A stretch of DNA of 42,273 bases from positions 216,149 through 258,421 of the forward strand of contig BFEA01000107.1 of the NCBI GenBank assembly GCA_003427395.1, in the 5' to 3' direction. The position numbers and the translations under genes are program-made. Below the pieces are notes generated by a model. That model was given only the letters and a program-made list of their open reading frames with translations, was not told the origin of the DNA and did no database searches. Shown in pieces: positions 1 through 10,374 of this stretch (the stretch's first letter is position 1; the number at the start of each line of letters is the position of its first letter). This DNA is from Chara braunii (taxonomy: Eukaryota > Streptophyta > Charophyceae > Charales > Characeae).

Positions 1-53
<53 letters not shown>
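1..53. repeat. (GA)n microsatellite
   Basis: Uninterrupted GA dinucleotides run from the window edge, so the array continues outside. The same motif recurs at 21520-21820, 23149-23216 and 31709-31769. Confidence 0.97.
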
Positions 54-55
<2 letters not shown>

Positions 56-700
56 GGAGAGACCTTGCCTCACATGAAAGCACCCACCATCACAACAACC
101 CCTGGCTCCACACACACACACAATCAGAATATTGGAAAGATTACAAACAGGAGGGAGACAGGATTCAAACCACGGGTGAAGGTCTGGAAGGACTGGACAG
201 GTGAGGAGGTCGAAACCCGGCTGAGCAACCGAGAAAAAAAGAAAAGGGAAAAAACAAAACCAGGGGGAGGATGATAATTTGTTGGGTTGGTATTCATCTC
301 CTTATATGTGGTTGGGATTTTCTTCTGACATCCTCTTTTCTTGAGTGGGATTGGAGACTGTTGCTCTGCGGGAGCTTCATCATGGAGGGCGGTGAAGAGC
401 CCATTGCGGGGCAATGCAGATGAGAGGAGTGGTGTAGGCATCACGAGGAGGTGAAAGTGGGTTCTGCGGGGTCTTTGGCCCCTGACGCGCCGGTGGTAGG
501 GTATTTCCACAGGTTAGCGAAATCACCATCATGGTGGGAGTTGGTGCTTTATGTAGGTGAATGTCGGTGGTGGTGCGATCTACTTTAACTCACGAGGAGG
601 TGGGTGGGTCTTTGTGGGGTCTGAGTCTGCGGTTGGGGGCCAGCGACCCAGAGCCCTGCCGCGTGGGAGGTAGGGCGGATACGCAGGGATGTTGACATCA
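54..700. other. No gene recognised
   Basis: Open frames here are short and on opposite strands, with no recognisable domain. The stretch at 130-240 is purine-rich. I see nothing I can call a gene or an element. Confidence 0.5.
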
Positions 701-2640
701 CAATGAATCAGAATGAATCAGAACCGAGTCAGGGTTGGAGTCGAAAACTTAGTTGGAGTCTTTCCAGAACGCGCCTAGCGCACTCGCAACAGGCAAGAGC
801 GTTGGATAATGCCACGTCACAGGTTGATGTAGCAGATTGTCCCATCTGCGGGGAGGGTGCAAGTCGCCATCTCAGGTATGTGCCGCAAGTTCAATAGCCG
901 CAGCTTTCTACATGCAGCTGCATTGGGCTGAGAAGGGGATGAACATGGTCATCACTGCTGGAACTGGGCGGAGTAAGCTTTTCGGAGTTGAAGTGTGCGG
1001 GTGAATTCGTCGTCGTCGAGAGTTTCCTTTCATGTCATCCAAGCAGCATTTGTCGACGTGATTCAAGCAACAGTTATCGAAGGAAGGAGGATAAGTTTTT
1101 TGGAGCTGACGTGTGCGTGTGAATTCATCGTCGTCGAAAGGGTTTGCATCCTCTTTCATGTGAGCTTAGCAGCATTTTTAGACGTGATTCAAGCAACAGT
1201 TATCGAAGGAAGTAGGATAGGTGAGCGAGCTATCGTGTAAGGAAAGTAGAAGGGGAGGAAAGAAGAAAAGCAATGAGAAGGAAGTAAAGTGGGCTGTGAT
1301 GCAGCCTTCTGCGTGCGAGCCTTTCGGGGCTGCCTCTCGAAGCTGTCATCACCCCACACATCCCCAGCAGGAGTCTCGGTCAGTAGCTGTTCGCGCCTAG
1401 CGCTCATGCAACAGGCAAGGGTGCTGGAGCACAACACGGCATAGTCTGAAAAAGGTGGGATGAATATGGTACATAATCACTGCAACTGGGCGGATCTCTG
1501 TGTCTGCGATCCCGAGTAGTAGCCTCGGTCGGAGACTTTTCGCAGCTGGAATATGACACGTCACATGTGGAAGTAGCAACTGGGATGGGGAGGGTGCAAA
1601 TCGCCATAGCAGGTAAGTGTTGAGAAAGAATTCTAGAGTTGAGGCTGTCTATGGGAAGCTGCATTGCGCTGTGAAGGGGATTAATATGGTCATCATCACT
1701 GAAAATGGGCGAAGCATGTTTTCTCAGTGACCGAAGTGTGCGGACGAATGCTTCGAAGTAGAAATGGCTTGCATCGTTGTTTCAGGTGATTCAATCAGCA
1801 TTTGTTTTTTGGAAGAAAGATAAGTAAACGCGTCATCAACTACATTAGTGGAAGGGAAGGAAAAGGGGTACGAGGTTTGGACAAAATCTTCCCCATTTGC
1901 GGCAGGAAGGAAGGGGGGGAAAAGAAAGTTGAATGTATCCGGAACCCTTTTATAGTCTTGAAACATCGAGTTAGCAACACAGGTGATACGTGGCAGATGC
2001 TAGGACGATCTCACTCAGATGGGCCCTAGTATATACGGGATAGGCGAAAACGCTGGATCACGCCACGTCACGAGATGAAAAGGCTAGTGATCCCAAGCGT
2101 GGTAGTTCACCATCTCAAGTAGGTACGTGCATCAACGACTACACTAAGTAAAACGCTTGGAGAATACATAAAGTGAAGTGATGCTGTTGATGACATTAGG
2201 GGAAGGGAGAGGCATATTTTACGAAGGATTGAACGAAGTCTTTCACAGTTTTGGCAGGAAGGAAAAGAGAAGTGAAAGAAATGCGAAGGTAACGGGATCT
2301 CTTCTATAGCCCCAATATACTATGATCACATGATCGACTTCACTTGGTAAAGGGATAAGAGAAGTCTCCCCCATCTTTGGCAGGGAAGAAGAGGATGAAT
2401 GAGGGAGTGAAGAATGGTGATTGACTTCACTAGGTATAGTGATCTCAGGAGAGGGATTTCGTCATCCCAAACACCAAAGCTCGGAGAAATGATCGACTCC
2501 ATCATCAACAGATGAGAAGGAAGTGAAACAATGTGATTGACTACACTAGGTGAAGGGAGGGGTACATTTGGCGACAGATTGAAGGAAGTCTGCTCCAGTG
2601 TTGACAGAGTGGAAGGGGGGGGAGAAACAAAGCTAAGGTA
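700..2640. repeat. Degenerate tandem repeat array
   Basis: Several layers of imperfect repetition are visible. A unit of about 118-126 bp is duplicated at 975-1092 and 1093-1217 (shared CAACAGTTATCGAAGGA). A longer block around 808-990 recurs at about 1550-1710 (CACGTCACA, GGGGAGGGTGCAA, GAAGGGGAT.AATATGGTCATC). From about 1830 to 2640 a third unit (GACTACACTAGGTGAAGGGA ... GAAGTCT ... GGCAGGAAGGAA) appears four times, at roughly 1832, 2126, 2330 and 2534. Open frames in it are short and not shared between units, so I read it as non-coding. Confidence 0.7.
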
Positions 2641-2888
2641 TCAAGATAGGAGGATCTCACAAACGGGCGAATGAAATGAATAGATGACATCTACATCAGC
2701 AAACGGGAAGAACGGGCGGACACAGAAGTACATAGAGAACTCAAGGTGTGTTCTCTCCAGTTTCCAACCCCCTACTTCCTCCTCCTATCCTACCTTCTTG
2801 AGAACCCTCGGGAGCCAGCGCCAAAATAAAAAGTCAATCAAACACACTACGAAATGGTACACCAAACAAGTGATCTAAAGAAGATTAT
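2641..2888. other. Non-repetitive flank of LINE A
   Basis: This is the pre-insertion DNA left of LINE copy A. It continues after the element at 10375. I recognise no gene in it. Confidence 0.5.
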
Positions 2889-2904
2889 GATAAAATATAT
2901 GATG
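2889..2904. repeat. LINE A target site duplication, left
   Basis: GATAAAATATATGATG is repeated exactly at 10359-10374, directly after the poly-A tail. The preceding base differs (T versus C) and so does the following one (A versus G). The duplicated length is therefore 16 bp, typical of target-primed reverse transcription. Confidence 0.93.
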
Positions 2905-5035
2905 AGGATAGGGATTTCAAGGTACACACAGCTCACAAACTGCGCCCCTGGTGCTTCAAGTGCCAGGCCTATGGACACTTATATACCGACCCGGCGTGTT
3001 CCCGCCACCCGGTCAATCAAGTTAGGGCCACAGGGCGCCTAATTCAGGACCCTTTCAAGAGCACACATTGGCGCACTGTTGACCCCGGACATGAAGGGTG
3101 GGTTTACATCGACAAGGTTGACGAAGGAGGAGCCATCATTGGATGGGTATGGGAGAGAACGGGAGACCCCAATCTGGCATCCAAACCCCCTCTCTCCTGG
3201 ATACCGCCAAAAACGGTGGAATCCCATCTACAACCGAGGAAGATTGCACCCGATCCTTCAGGGTTAGCCAAAGAAAAGAGCCGGGCGGATCAAGGGATAG
3301 GAAAGATAGGCCCAGCTCCGGAAGACTACCTGACTGATCAAGGGAGCAAATTGCCGCCCAAAATCCTGCCCAAAAGAAAACAGGAACCCCAATCTAAAGA
3401 TACACCCATGATAGAGGGACTGGGCAGCAACAAATTCGCAGTTCTAGCTACGGAGACTGGGGAGACTGAGCAGGGGAATGAGGTGAGCCAGGAAAGACAG
3501 CAAGCCCAGCAAATCATCCCAAAGGAAAAGCCTCCCTCCAATATCCAGTCCGCCAATAACGGCACGAGGGACCCCTATGACGAAGTATTCAAGCAGGGCA
3601 TAGAGGGGAGGGATAATCCGGTTGAATTACAAATCGCACAACATCACAACCCATCACCCCTCCAAATTTCGGATTGGATCATGTCGGGCCTACGATCCCT
3701 GCACGAGGAGGCCCCGGAGGACTTCTGGCCCCAGGTACACACACAGTTAAAAAGAGCCCTCGAGGATAGTGCAAGTGTGAGATGTATTCTGGAACAGGGT
3801 CTCCCGACCCACACGAGATGGGAGGAGGTGCTCCAAAGACTTTTCAAAATATCAGCAGCCCACTTTCAGGCACCAACAAAAAATCCCCAAGGCGACCTGA
3901 GGCACCTCCCTGGCACACCCTCTGGAGAGCTCTAGGGGAAGAATTGTCTGACTGCCAAGGATCAACAGGGGGAGGTCAATCAGATAACCTTAGACCAACA
4001 GGATGGGGGAGGGGAGGAGTCGGCGAGTGCAGAAGGCAAAAAGATGGAAGTCTGTGATCAGGGAATTCCAGCCGCCCACACGGAACCCAATACAGAGGAT
4101 TACCTTGAAGGGGCCTTCGGACCGCAGCCTATGGACATTGAGGAACCTCCAGTTCCCCTCCCACCTCCCCCAGACCTAGCAGCGATGGACATTGATCATG
4201 AAGAGGGTACGGGGCCTCCACCGGCAGATATGGATATAGAGCAGAAGCTCAGGATCATCACGGAGTGGGTGATTGAAGGTTTTCGATTCCAACACCCCGG
4301 AGGGTCACAAGAATTCTGGGATTGCTCTTACACTCAACTATTCACCATTTTAGACAGAAGTCCAACCTTGCGGAATGCACTCGAAGGCGGCCCCCCCCGC
4401 ACATCGCATGGACCGAGATTTTTCAACGGATCCGCCACCTCACAGCCCAGTAGTTCCACCCCCCACCCCAGAACCCACCATCTCCGGAAACTCCGGAGGA
4501 GTCTCAATCATTGATCCTGGCCAACCTTCCACGTCACAAAAAACTCAGACACATGGTGGACTTAGGCCAATACCAAAAGAACCTGCTACAAAAGGAGGGT
4601 GTGGCAGTGATACCGCTGAGATATGCAGACGACAGAATGGAGATTGGGCTTTCTCCTCTGTAAGGAGGGTTTACATTACCAGGATGGGGTTAATATAATA
4701 TTTGGTCCCTCCCCGGTCCAAGAGACAGTGACTTCAAAAAGAAAGCGGACCCTTTCTAACGACAACATTACCCGACTGGGGTCCTTGCTACCCTCCCCCA
4801 ATTTGATGGGTTGGTAAGGGTAGCCACTACATACCAATACGTTCTTTTTGAAGAGGAAAAGGACTCTAACTTAAGATGGTTTAACCACGGAGCCCTGATG
4901 GAACTCCCCCTCCATCAATTGAAAGCCAACTCTTTTTGGACCGATGAAGATCTGCAAACGTGCCTATCAAGAGTTCTCCGATACGGGTTGCTTTGCACAA
5001 TAGATTGGTCCGCCAAGCCTTGGATTTGGCTCTAG
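2905..5035 (+). pseudogene. LINE A ORF1 (nucleic-acid-binding, gag-like), disrupted
   Basis: In LINEs ORF1 binds element RNA. The frame opens with a variant zinc knuckle, CFKCQAYGHLYTDPAC (C-x2-C-x4-H-x6-C) at about 2955-3000, followed by HEGWVYIDKV. A long polar linker then leads to two tandem copies of a module: DFWPQVHTQL..ILEQGLP (about 3669-3870) and EFWDCSYTQL..ALEGGPP (about 4239-4450). A C-terminal block, LRWFNHGALMEL...SFWTDEDL, precedes the stop at 5033-5035. Defects are an in-frame TAG at 3933-3935, a frameshift in the C8 tract at 4391-4398 that moves the homologous frame from 0 to 2, a TAG at 4451-4453 and more stops near 4670-4760. The same blocks in the same order, including the stop position, occur in copy B ORF1. 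The function of the repeated module is unknown to me. Confidence 0.85.
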
Positions 5036-5054
5036 GGGTATACCAAAAGCGCCA

Positions 5055-8000
5055 ATGGATGATATTGACACTTTGTATTGCAGGAACCCGCATTGAAAGC
5101 GTTGTCTCTGCTATGCAGATTTGAACATAAGAACCCTCAACGTAAAGGGATTGGCCTCCTTCAACCCCTCGAAACGGCAGGCGATCTGGGAACAACTGAG
5201 AGGCGTAGGAGGTAGGACATGGCCCGACGTCATTTGTATTCAAGAAACCCATCTGATGGATAAACCCGAGCACTGTCGAGCCCACAAAATAGTATGGCCT
5301 TTCCAGATCTACGAGGCGCACGCGACATCACCAGGATCAGCAGGGGTAGCCATCTGGATTCCGCCAGAGTCCCGTCTAGAGGTAATCAACTGGTTGGCAG
5401 ACAAGGATCAAGGAAGGTGGGTATCGATTTTAGGGATGTTGGAACTCGAACTAGTTAGCAACTTTTGCGCGTACGCCCCTAATAATGTCACGAGAAGGGC
5501 ACATTTTTTCACCCACTTGCGGACACTTGTCCCACAAGGCGTCCCAGTGATCTTTGTCAGCGATTTCAACGCTGCACCCGATAGAGGGACGGACAGACGA
5601 AGCTCTCGAGATCCCTGCCCTAGCTATGTAGTAGAGGACGAAAGGATACTGGTAGACTTTTGTGAAAATCTGAACCTGGTGGATGCATACAGACACTTAC
5701 ATCCAACGGAAAGGACCTACACTTGCTACCGCAACAATGATCACGCCCGACATTCAAAATCTTGCATTGACTTGATCTTACTTTCTCAAGAAATTCAGAA
5801 TGCCCTACAACTAGCTACTATTTTTCCCCATAGTCCCCACCCCGGCCTAGACCACCGCTTATGCGGGGCCATCTTTTCCTTTCGTAGCGACCGGATCAAG
5901 GGACTGGGTATTACAAGCTCAATACATCATTACTCAAAGATAACTCCTTTCAATCCTATATCCAGGATGTCTGGAATTATTGGAGAGACCAGAAACACAT
6001 TTTTGATTCAGGAATCCAATGGTTCACCAATGGACTCTTCTTCCTAGCCAAAAAATGTAAGGAATACTCGAAGTTGTTGGTTAACCGAAGGCACGCACAT
6101 GAAATTGAAGTTCACAGAAGACTTCATAACCTGGTTAACCAGGACAATTCTAACGATCACATCCCTGAGATTCATAGCCTACAAGACCAACTCCTTCAAC
6201 TAGCACAACACAGATGGCAAGGAATTAGGTCCAATTTTTCAGCATCACCTCGCTAAGAGCTCACCGTACCACTATCGAAGCTTTCTTGGACCTAGCGACG
6301 GATGAATTAGCCACCACCACACAGCGCATTGCGTAAGGATTGCTCGATCATTCTACAAGGACCTCTTCTCCTCCCACATCCCCCAACATCAGGAGGAGGA
6401 TCGGCGGAAGGAGTTAGAGGATTTCCTACGTCCGATGGAGGGCTGCCTCTCTTCAGTACAAAGGGACCTCCTGGATCGTCAAATCTCCAAAGAGGAGATA
6501 TGGACGGCACTCATGTAGATGGAGGAGGAAAAAAACCCTGGCAGAGACGGCTTCCCCAAAGAATTATGGGAGGCCATGTGGTTCCTCCTGAGTGACGACT
6601 TAATGAAGTTCTATAGAGAGGTGTGACGCTTCGGTGAATTAGGAGAGCTAGTAGGACAAGGGGTGTTATCGCTACTTCATAAAAAGGGGGATAAAATGAA
6701 TATCAGGAACTACCGCCCTATCACCCTCCTGACAGTGGTCTACAAAATGTTGTCAAAAGCTTTGGCCAACAGAATGATCGAAGTAGTGGAAAACATCATT
6801 CACCCAGCTCAAACCGGCTTCATTCGTAATCGGAACATCCAGGAAAACATACTCTTGGTCAATGAGATGATTAGCTTGGCCCATCAAACCAAAAGCAATG
6901 CCGCACTCATCTTCATTGACTTCGAGAAGGTATACGATCACGTTGACTGGGTGTTCCTGGATAAATGTTTGGAGCGATTGAACTTTGGTCACAATTTTCG
7001 GACATGGATACATATTCTACATCATAGCGCAACCACAAAAATCCAGATTAATAAGTCAATGGTCCCAGAAATAAGGTTGCAGCGGTCAGTCCGACAAGGG
7101 GACCCTATCGCCCCCTTCCTATTCGTCATCATCATGGAAGCTCTAGCAGCCAATCTCCTTCAGTGCAAAGACTTAAAAGAGTTGGGATAGCCGGCATCCC
7201 GGAGGATGCTGTTCCAATTTGCTCCTTATTTGCAGACGACCTCACGATTATGGTGGATGCTACACAACAAAATATGGAAATAATATACAGACTGATGACC
7301 CTTTTTGGGAACCTCTCGGATATGGTTGTCAACTGGGGACACAAAACGATAGGTTGGTGGCTTCACCATCACGGGGGCCGTCCTCCGGAAGGTCACCATA
7401 TTACTTGGGTTGCCCCTGAATCCCCCATTCAGATCCTGGGGGTAAAGATGATGGCGTCAGGCAGACCCCCCGAAAACGACAACTGGATATCAGCCCCGGC
7501 TGACACTAAACTTTCACAATGGAACCACCAATACACCTCACTCTTTGGTCGAGCCCTAGTGATCAATAACGTTGCTTTGGCCACCCTTTGGTACAAGTCG
7601 GTTTTATGGCCTCTAAGCCTGGGGGCCCTAAAGTCCCTGAAAAGGAAGGTGGCAGCCTATCTTTGGGGAGGGGACAGTGACAATCCCCATGCCATCAGTC
7701 GGGTCGCGTGGGACTCAGTCACCCAACCCAAGGCGAGGGGCAGCCTTGGTATTATAGACCCTCTCACCCAATCCCAAGCTCTCAGTCTACAATGGGTTGT
7801 GCGCCTGATTTTTGAGCACCCATCAGTATGGAGGCCGCTAGCTTTAGCACACATCGCTCGCCTCACCCCTGTGACCCCCCAGTCCATCCACCCTCTACGA
7901 TGGCTAGAGGACCGCTATTGGAAAGTGTCGCGGCGGCCCCAGGGAGGAGAAGGGAGGACGAATGACTTATGGCCCCGTATGCTTAAAATTTGGCGGAGAC

Positions 8001-9481
8001 TCCCGCCCCTGAATCGGCCACCACCAGACAGGTATGAGGAGGTGGCTAGACAACCCCTTTTTGGAAACAAGTGGATCACCAACGAACGAAGCCAATTTTT
8101 TTGCAGTACTAACGCTCCATGGAAAGGATGGGTAAAACATGGAGTGACTAGAGTAGGTGATCTGTGGGAGGAGGAGAGGAAATACTAGATAACCCCGGAG
8201 CAACTGAGGGCGAAATTGAGGTACTGCCACAATGTGGAAGGGGCCTTCGAGGAAAAAACGGAAGCCCTCCCGATAGGTTGGTGGACCATTCTAAGAAGGG
8301 GTCAGATGTTACAGGAGAGAGACTGGGTGGCTAAGGAAAGAAGGGTCGATAAGGTGGGTCTAGCGCATCTATATCGCTCGGATGAAGTATTGCTCGAGTG
8401 GTACAAGGTTAAGCGAAATGGGGACCTTGAAGGGAGCCGGAACCCCCTTTAATGGATCCTCAAGAAGGAACTATACCGCATTAGGGTTTTGGAAGAAGAT
8501 GACAACCGACGGACTTTCCTTCCCGAGATTGCCTTAGCCTTCCTACTAATCGACCCACTGGAGTGGATCTGGTACCCTGAGTCACGGCACCACTCGCGCC
8601 ACCTGAAACCCAAAACACTATCAAATCTCTCGGTGAAGGCGGCGTACCGAATGCTCAAAACGAAGCGTTGCCTAAAAGAAATAGTGATTGACAGATGGCA
8701 GAGGCATCTCAATGTCGAGAGATAGCTCCTCACACCGATCCACTGGTTTCGCGACACAAAGTGTAGACCGACGAAAATCACGTCCTTACAATGGTGGATT
8801 TTACACCGGTGTTTACCCACAAACAACTGGCTGATTGACCACTCGCGACTAAAACAGCAAGGTCGTGCACTCCCATGGTGCTCTCACTGCCTCCTGGTTT
8901 TTCCGCCTAGAAAGAGAGTAGAGACAATCGAACATATCTTTCTGCAATGTCCCACCGCAACCTTGACCTGGAGGTGGTGGGATAGGGTGTGGCAGCAAAT
9001 GGCTCCTGGGCACCCATGGCCGTGGGATTGGCGGGCCATCCTGCTAGGTCACTACCCTCCCTTCCAAGATAACACTTTTGTGTCTAATATGTTGCACCTG
9101 TCCCGAAGAACTATCCTCTGGGTCTTGTGGTGGCAAAGTTGTGTGCTCAACATAGACCACGTCCGAGTAGAAGGGGAAGAAAGGATGGAACTGCTCAAAA
9201 TGCACTTCCAAATGGAAATCTCACACCGGTGGCAGTCAACCAAGCGGGTACTTGACTCGCTCCATAGCTCCAAGGACATCCGGGAATGGTTACTTCAGCT
9301 CTCTAGAGACTGGCTGGGGGGGATCCGGGAAGGATGGGTAGCGGAACTAATTTGGACAGGGGATTGGGAGGGTGAGAGAGAAAGGAAGGAGACACGAGTC
9401 AAGGATGTTCCACGGAACTACCACCTGAGGTTCAAGGAGTGGTTGTCGATCGATCCATGCATCCCCATGAGACCTGCATAG
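5055..9481 (+). pseudogene. LINE A ORF2: APE endonuclease, reverse transcriptase, zf-RVT (disrupted)
   Basis: This polyprotein nicks target DNA and reverse-transcribes the element RNA. I start it at ATG 5055 because copy B has the equivalent ATG (15366) after its ORF1 stop; 19 bp separate the two ORFs here. The endonuclease lies at about 5130-5870 with VICIQETHL, VSDFNAAPD, SCIDLILLS and LDHR. The reverse transcriptase lies at about 6660-7400 with NYRPITLL, TGFIRNRNIQENILL, FIDFEKVYDHVDW, RQGDPIAPF and catalytic FADD near 7226-7240. A zf-RVT finger, CSHC...ETIEHIFLQC, sits at about 8878-8950. Breaks are TGA 5094, a frameshift near 5895, shifts between about 6230 and 6350, TAG 6516, TGA 6624, a frameshift near 7165-7190, TAG 8186, TAA 8450 and TAG 8723. 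The catalytic residues survive, so decay looks recent. Confidence 0.92.
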
Positions 9482-10321
9482 GAGTTCCCTGACCCCTTCC
9501 CTCCCCACACTGGTTCCCTAGACATACGTCTGTAAACCTCTGCCCATCCAAACCCTCACTTTCTTCGCAAAGCCGCCTTTTCCTCTTTCGTTGTCCCTTG
9601 GGGGGGGTGGTTTTTACAACATGGCCAGAGAGATGGGGGGAGGTTGGCGACGGCTGCAGAATGGGATAAGGCCTCAAGAACAATCCAGATCAGGAAAGTG
9701 ACTAGGGTTCCCCCTGCTCAGTGTCGGGGTGATACGGGAAAGATTCTCCTACAAGTTCTTGATGTAAAGAAGAGAGGGCCAACACTCTGATACAGCAGGA
9801 AGGATGACAACTGGCTACACCCGACAGATGGCTGCATGGTTACAAGGAAGGAGTGGGTGACACGAGGACCCACTGGTGTCCCCCGGTGGCTCCTCCCAGC
9901 CCCTGATCACAGGGAGAGATAAAATAGGGGAAGGGTAACAGTTGACTCCCATTTTTTTTCTCCAATAGGTCCTGCTCAGTCAATCATCTGTTTTCCAGGG
10001 CAATCAATGCTGGCAGGACTGTCTTCTGATGTTCCTTGTCTACATTTTGTATATGTGACCTGGCGCCGGGTTTAGGGCGAAGAGGTTCCCCTTTTTTTTC
10101 TTGCTTTTCAATGTCCTGCTCAGTCAATCCCCTGGTCCCCAGGGTAATCAATGCTGGCAGGAACTTCCTACATTATTTTCGCTTATATACTCTAATTTCA
10201 ATCTGTATATGGGACGCTGGACCCGCTTTCCAGCAGGTGATGCTCCCCACCAATAGATGGAGCCTCTCCCCAAGTGCTAGTGGTGCCTGCTCTTATCAGC
10301 GCCACTAACACCGGNGGGGGT

Positions 10322-10357
<36 letters not shown>
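9482..10357 (+). other. LINE A 3' untranslated region and poly-A tail
   Basis: This follows the ORF2 stop. A segment at about 9770-10150 (GATACAGCAGGAAGGATGAC onward, CCTGCTCAGTCAATC, CAATGCTGGCAGGA) is repeated on the minus strand in fragment F at 30180-30610. The last 150 bp (10205-10325) hold the family 3' tail with CTGGACCCGCTTTCCAG and CACCAATAGATGGAG. Poly-A runs from 10326 to 10357. Confidence 0.88.
10278..10307 (+). promoter_or_regulatory. 3'-tail stem-loop of LINE A
   Basis: Arm TAGTGGTGC (10278-10286) pairs with GCGCCACTA (10299-10307), with one G-T wobble. The loop contains TGCTCTTATC. The equivalent hairpins at 28061-28100 (minus) and 39326-39359 keep the loop but change both arms together. 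In RNA it would lie just before the poly-A tail. Confidence 0.7.
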
Positions 10358-10358
<1 letters not shown>

Positions 10359-10374
10359 GATAAAATATATGATG
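10359..10374. repeat. LINE A target site duplication, right
   Basis: This is an exact copy of 2889-2904, directly after the poly-A tail of LINE A. Confidence 0.93.

Larger units (their letters stand above)
2905..10357 (+). mobile_element. LINE copy A, L1-type non-LTR retrotransposon (5'-truncated, 7.45 kb)
   Basis: A single retrotransposon insertion is delimited by a 16-bp target site duplication on both sides and a poly-A tail at 10326-10357. The body starts inside ORF1 just before the zinc knuckle, so the 5' UTR and ORF1 N-terminus are missing. It carries the rest of ORF1 (to 5035), ORF2 (5055-9481) and a 3' region of about 870 bp. Both ORFs hold nonsense codons and frameshifts, so the copy is not autonomous as assembled. 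ORF2 has endonuclease, reverse transcriptase and zf-RVT domains and no RNase H that I could see. The nested order and intact TSD suggest it is younger than copy B. A single N at 10315 marks an ambiguous base. Confidence 0.93.

Noticed and set aside
3079-3337. Several short plus frames in LINE A ORF1
   Set aside because: They are shadows. The zinc-knuckle frame is open from the element start through 3932 and aligns with copy B.
7165-9481. Stop-codon reassignment or programmed readthrough in LINE ORFs
   Set aside because: Long frames persist past stops, but all three stop codons occur, at positions not shared between copies, and frameshifts are mixed in. Ordinary pseudogene decay explains it.
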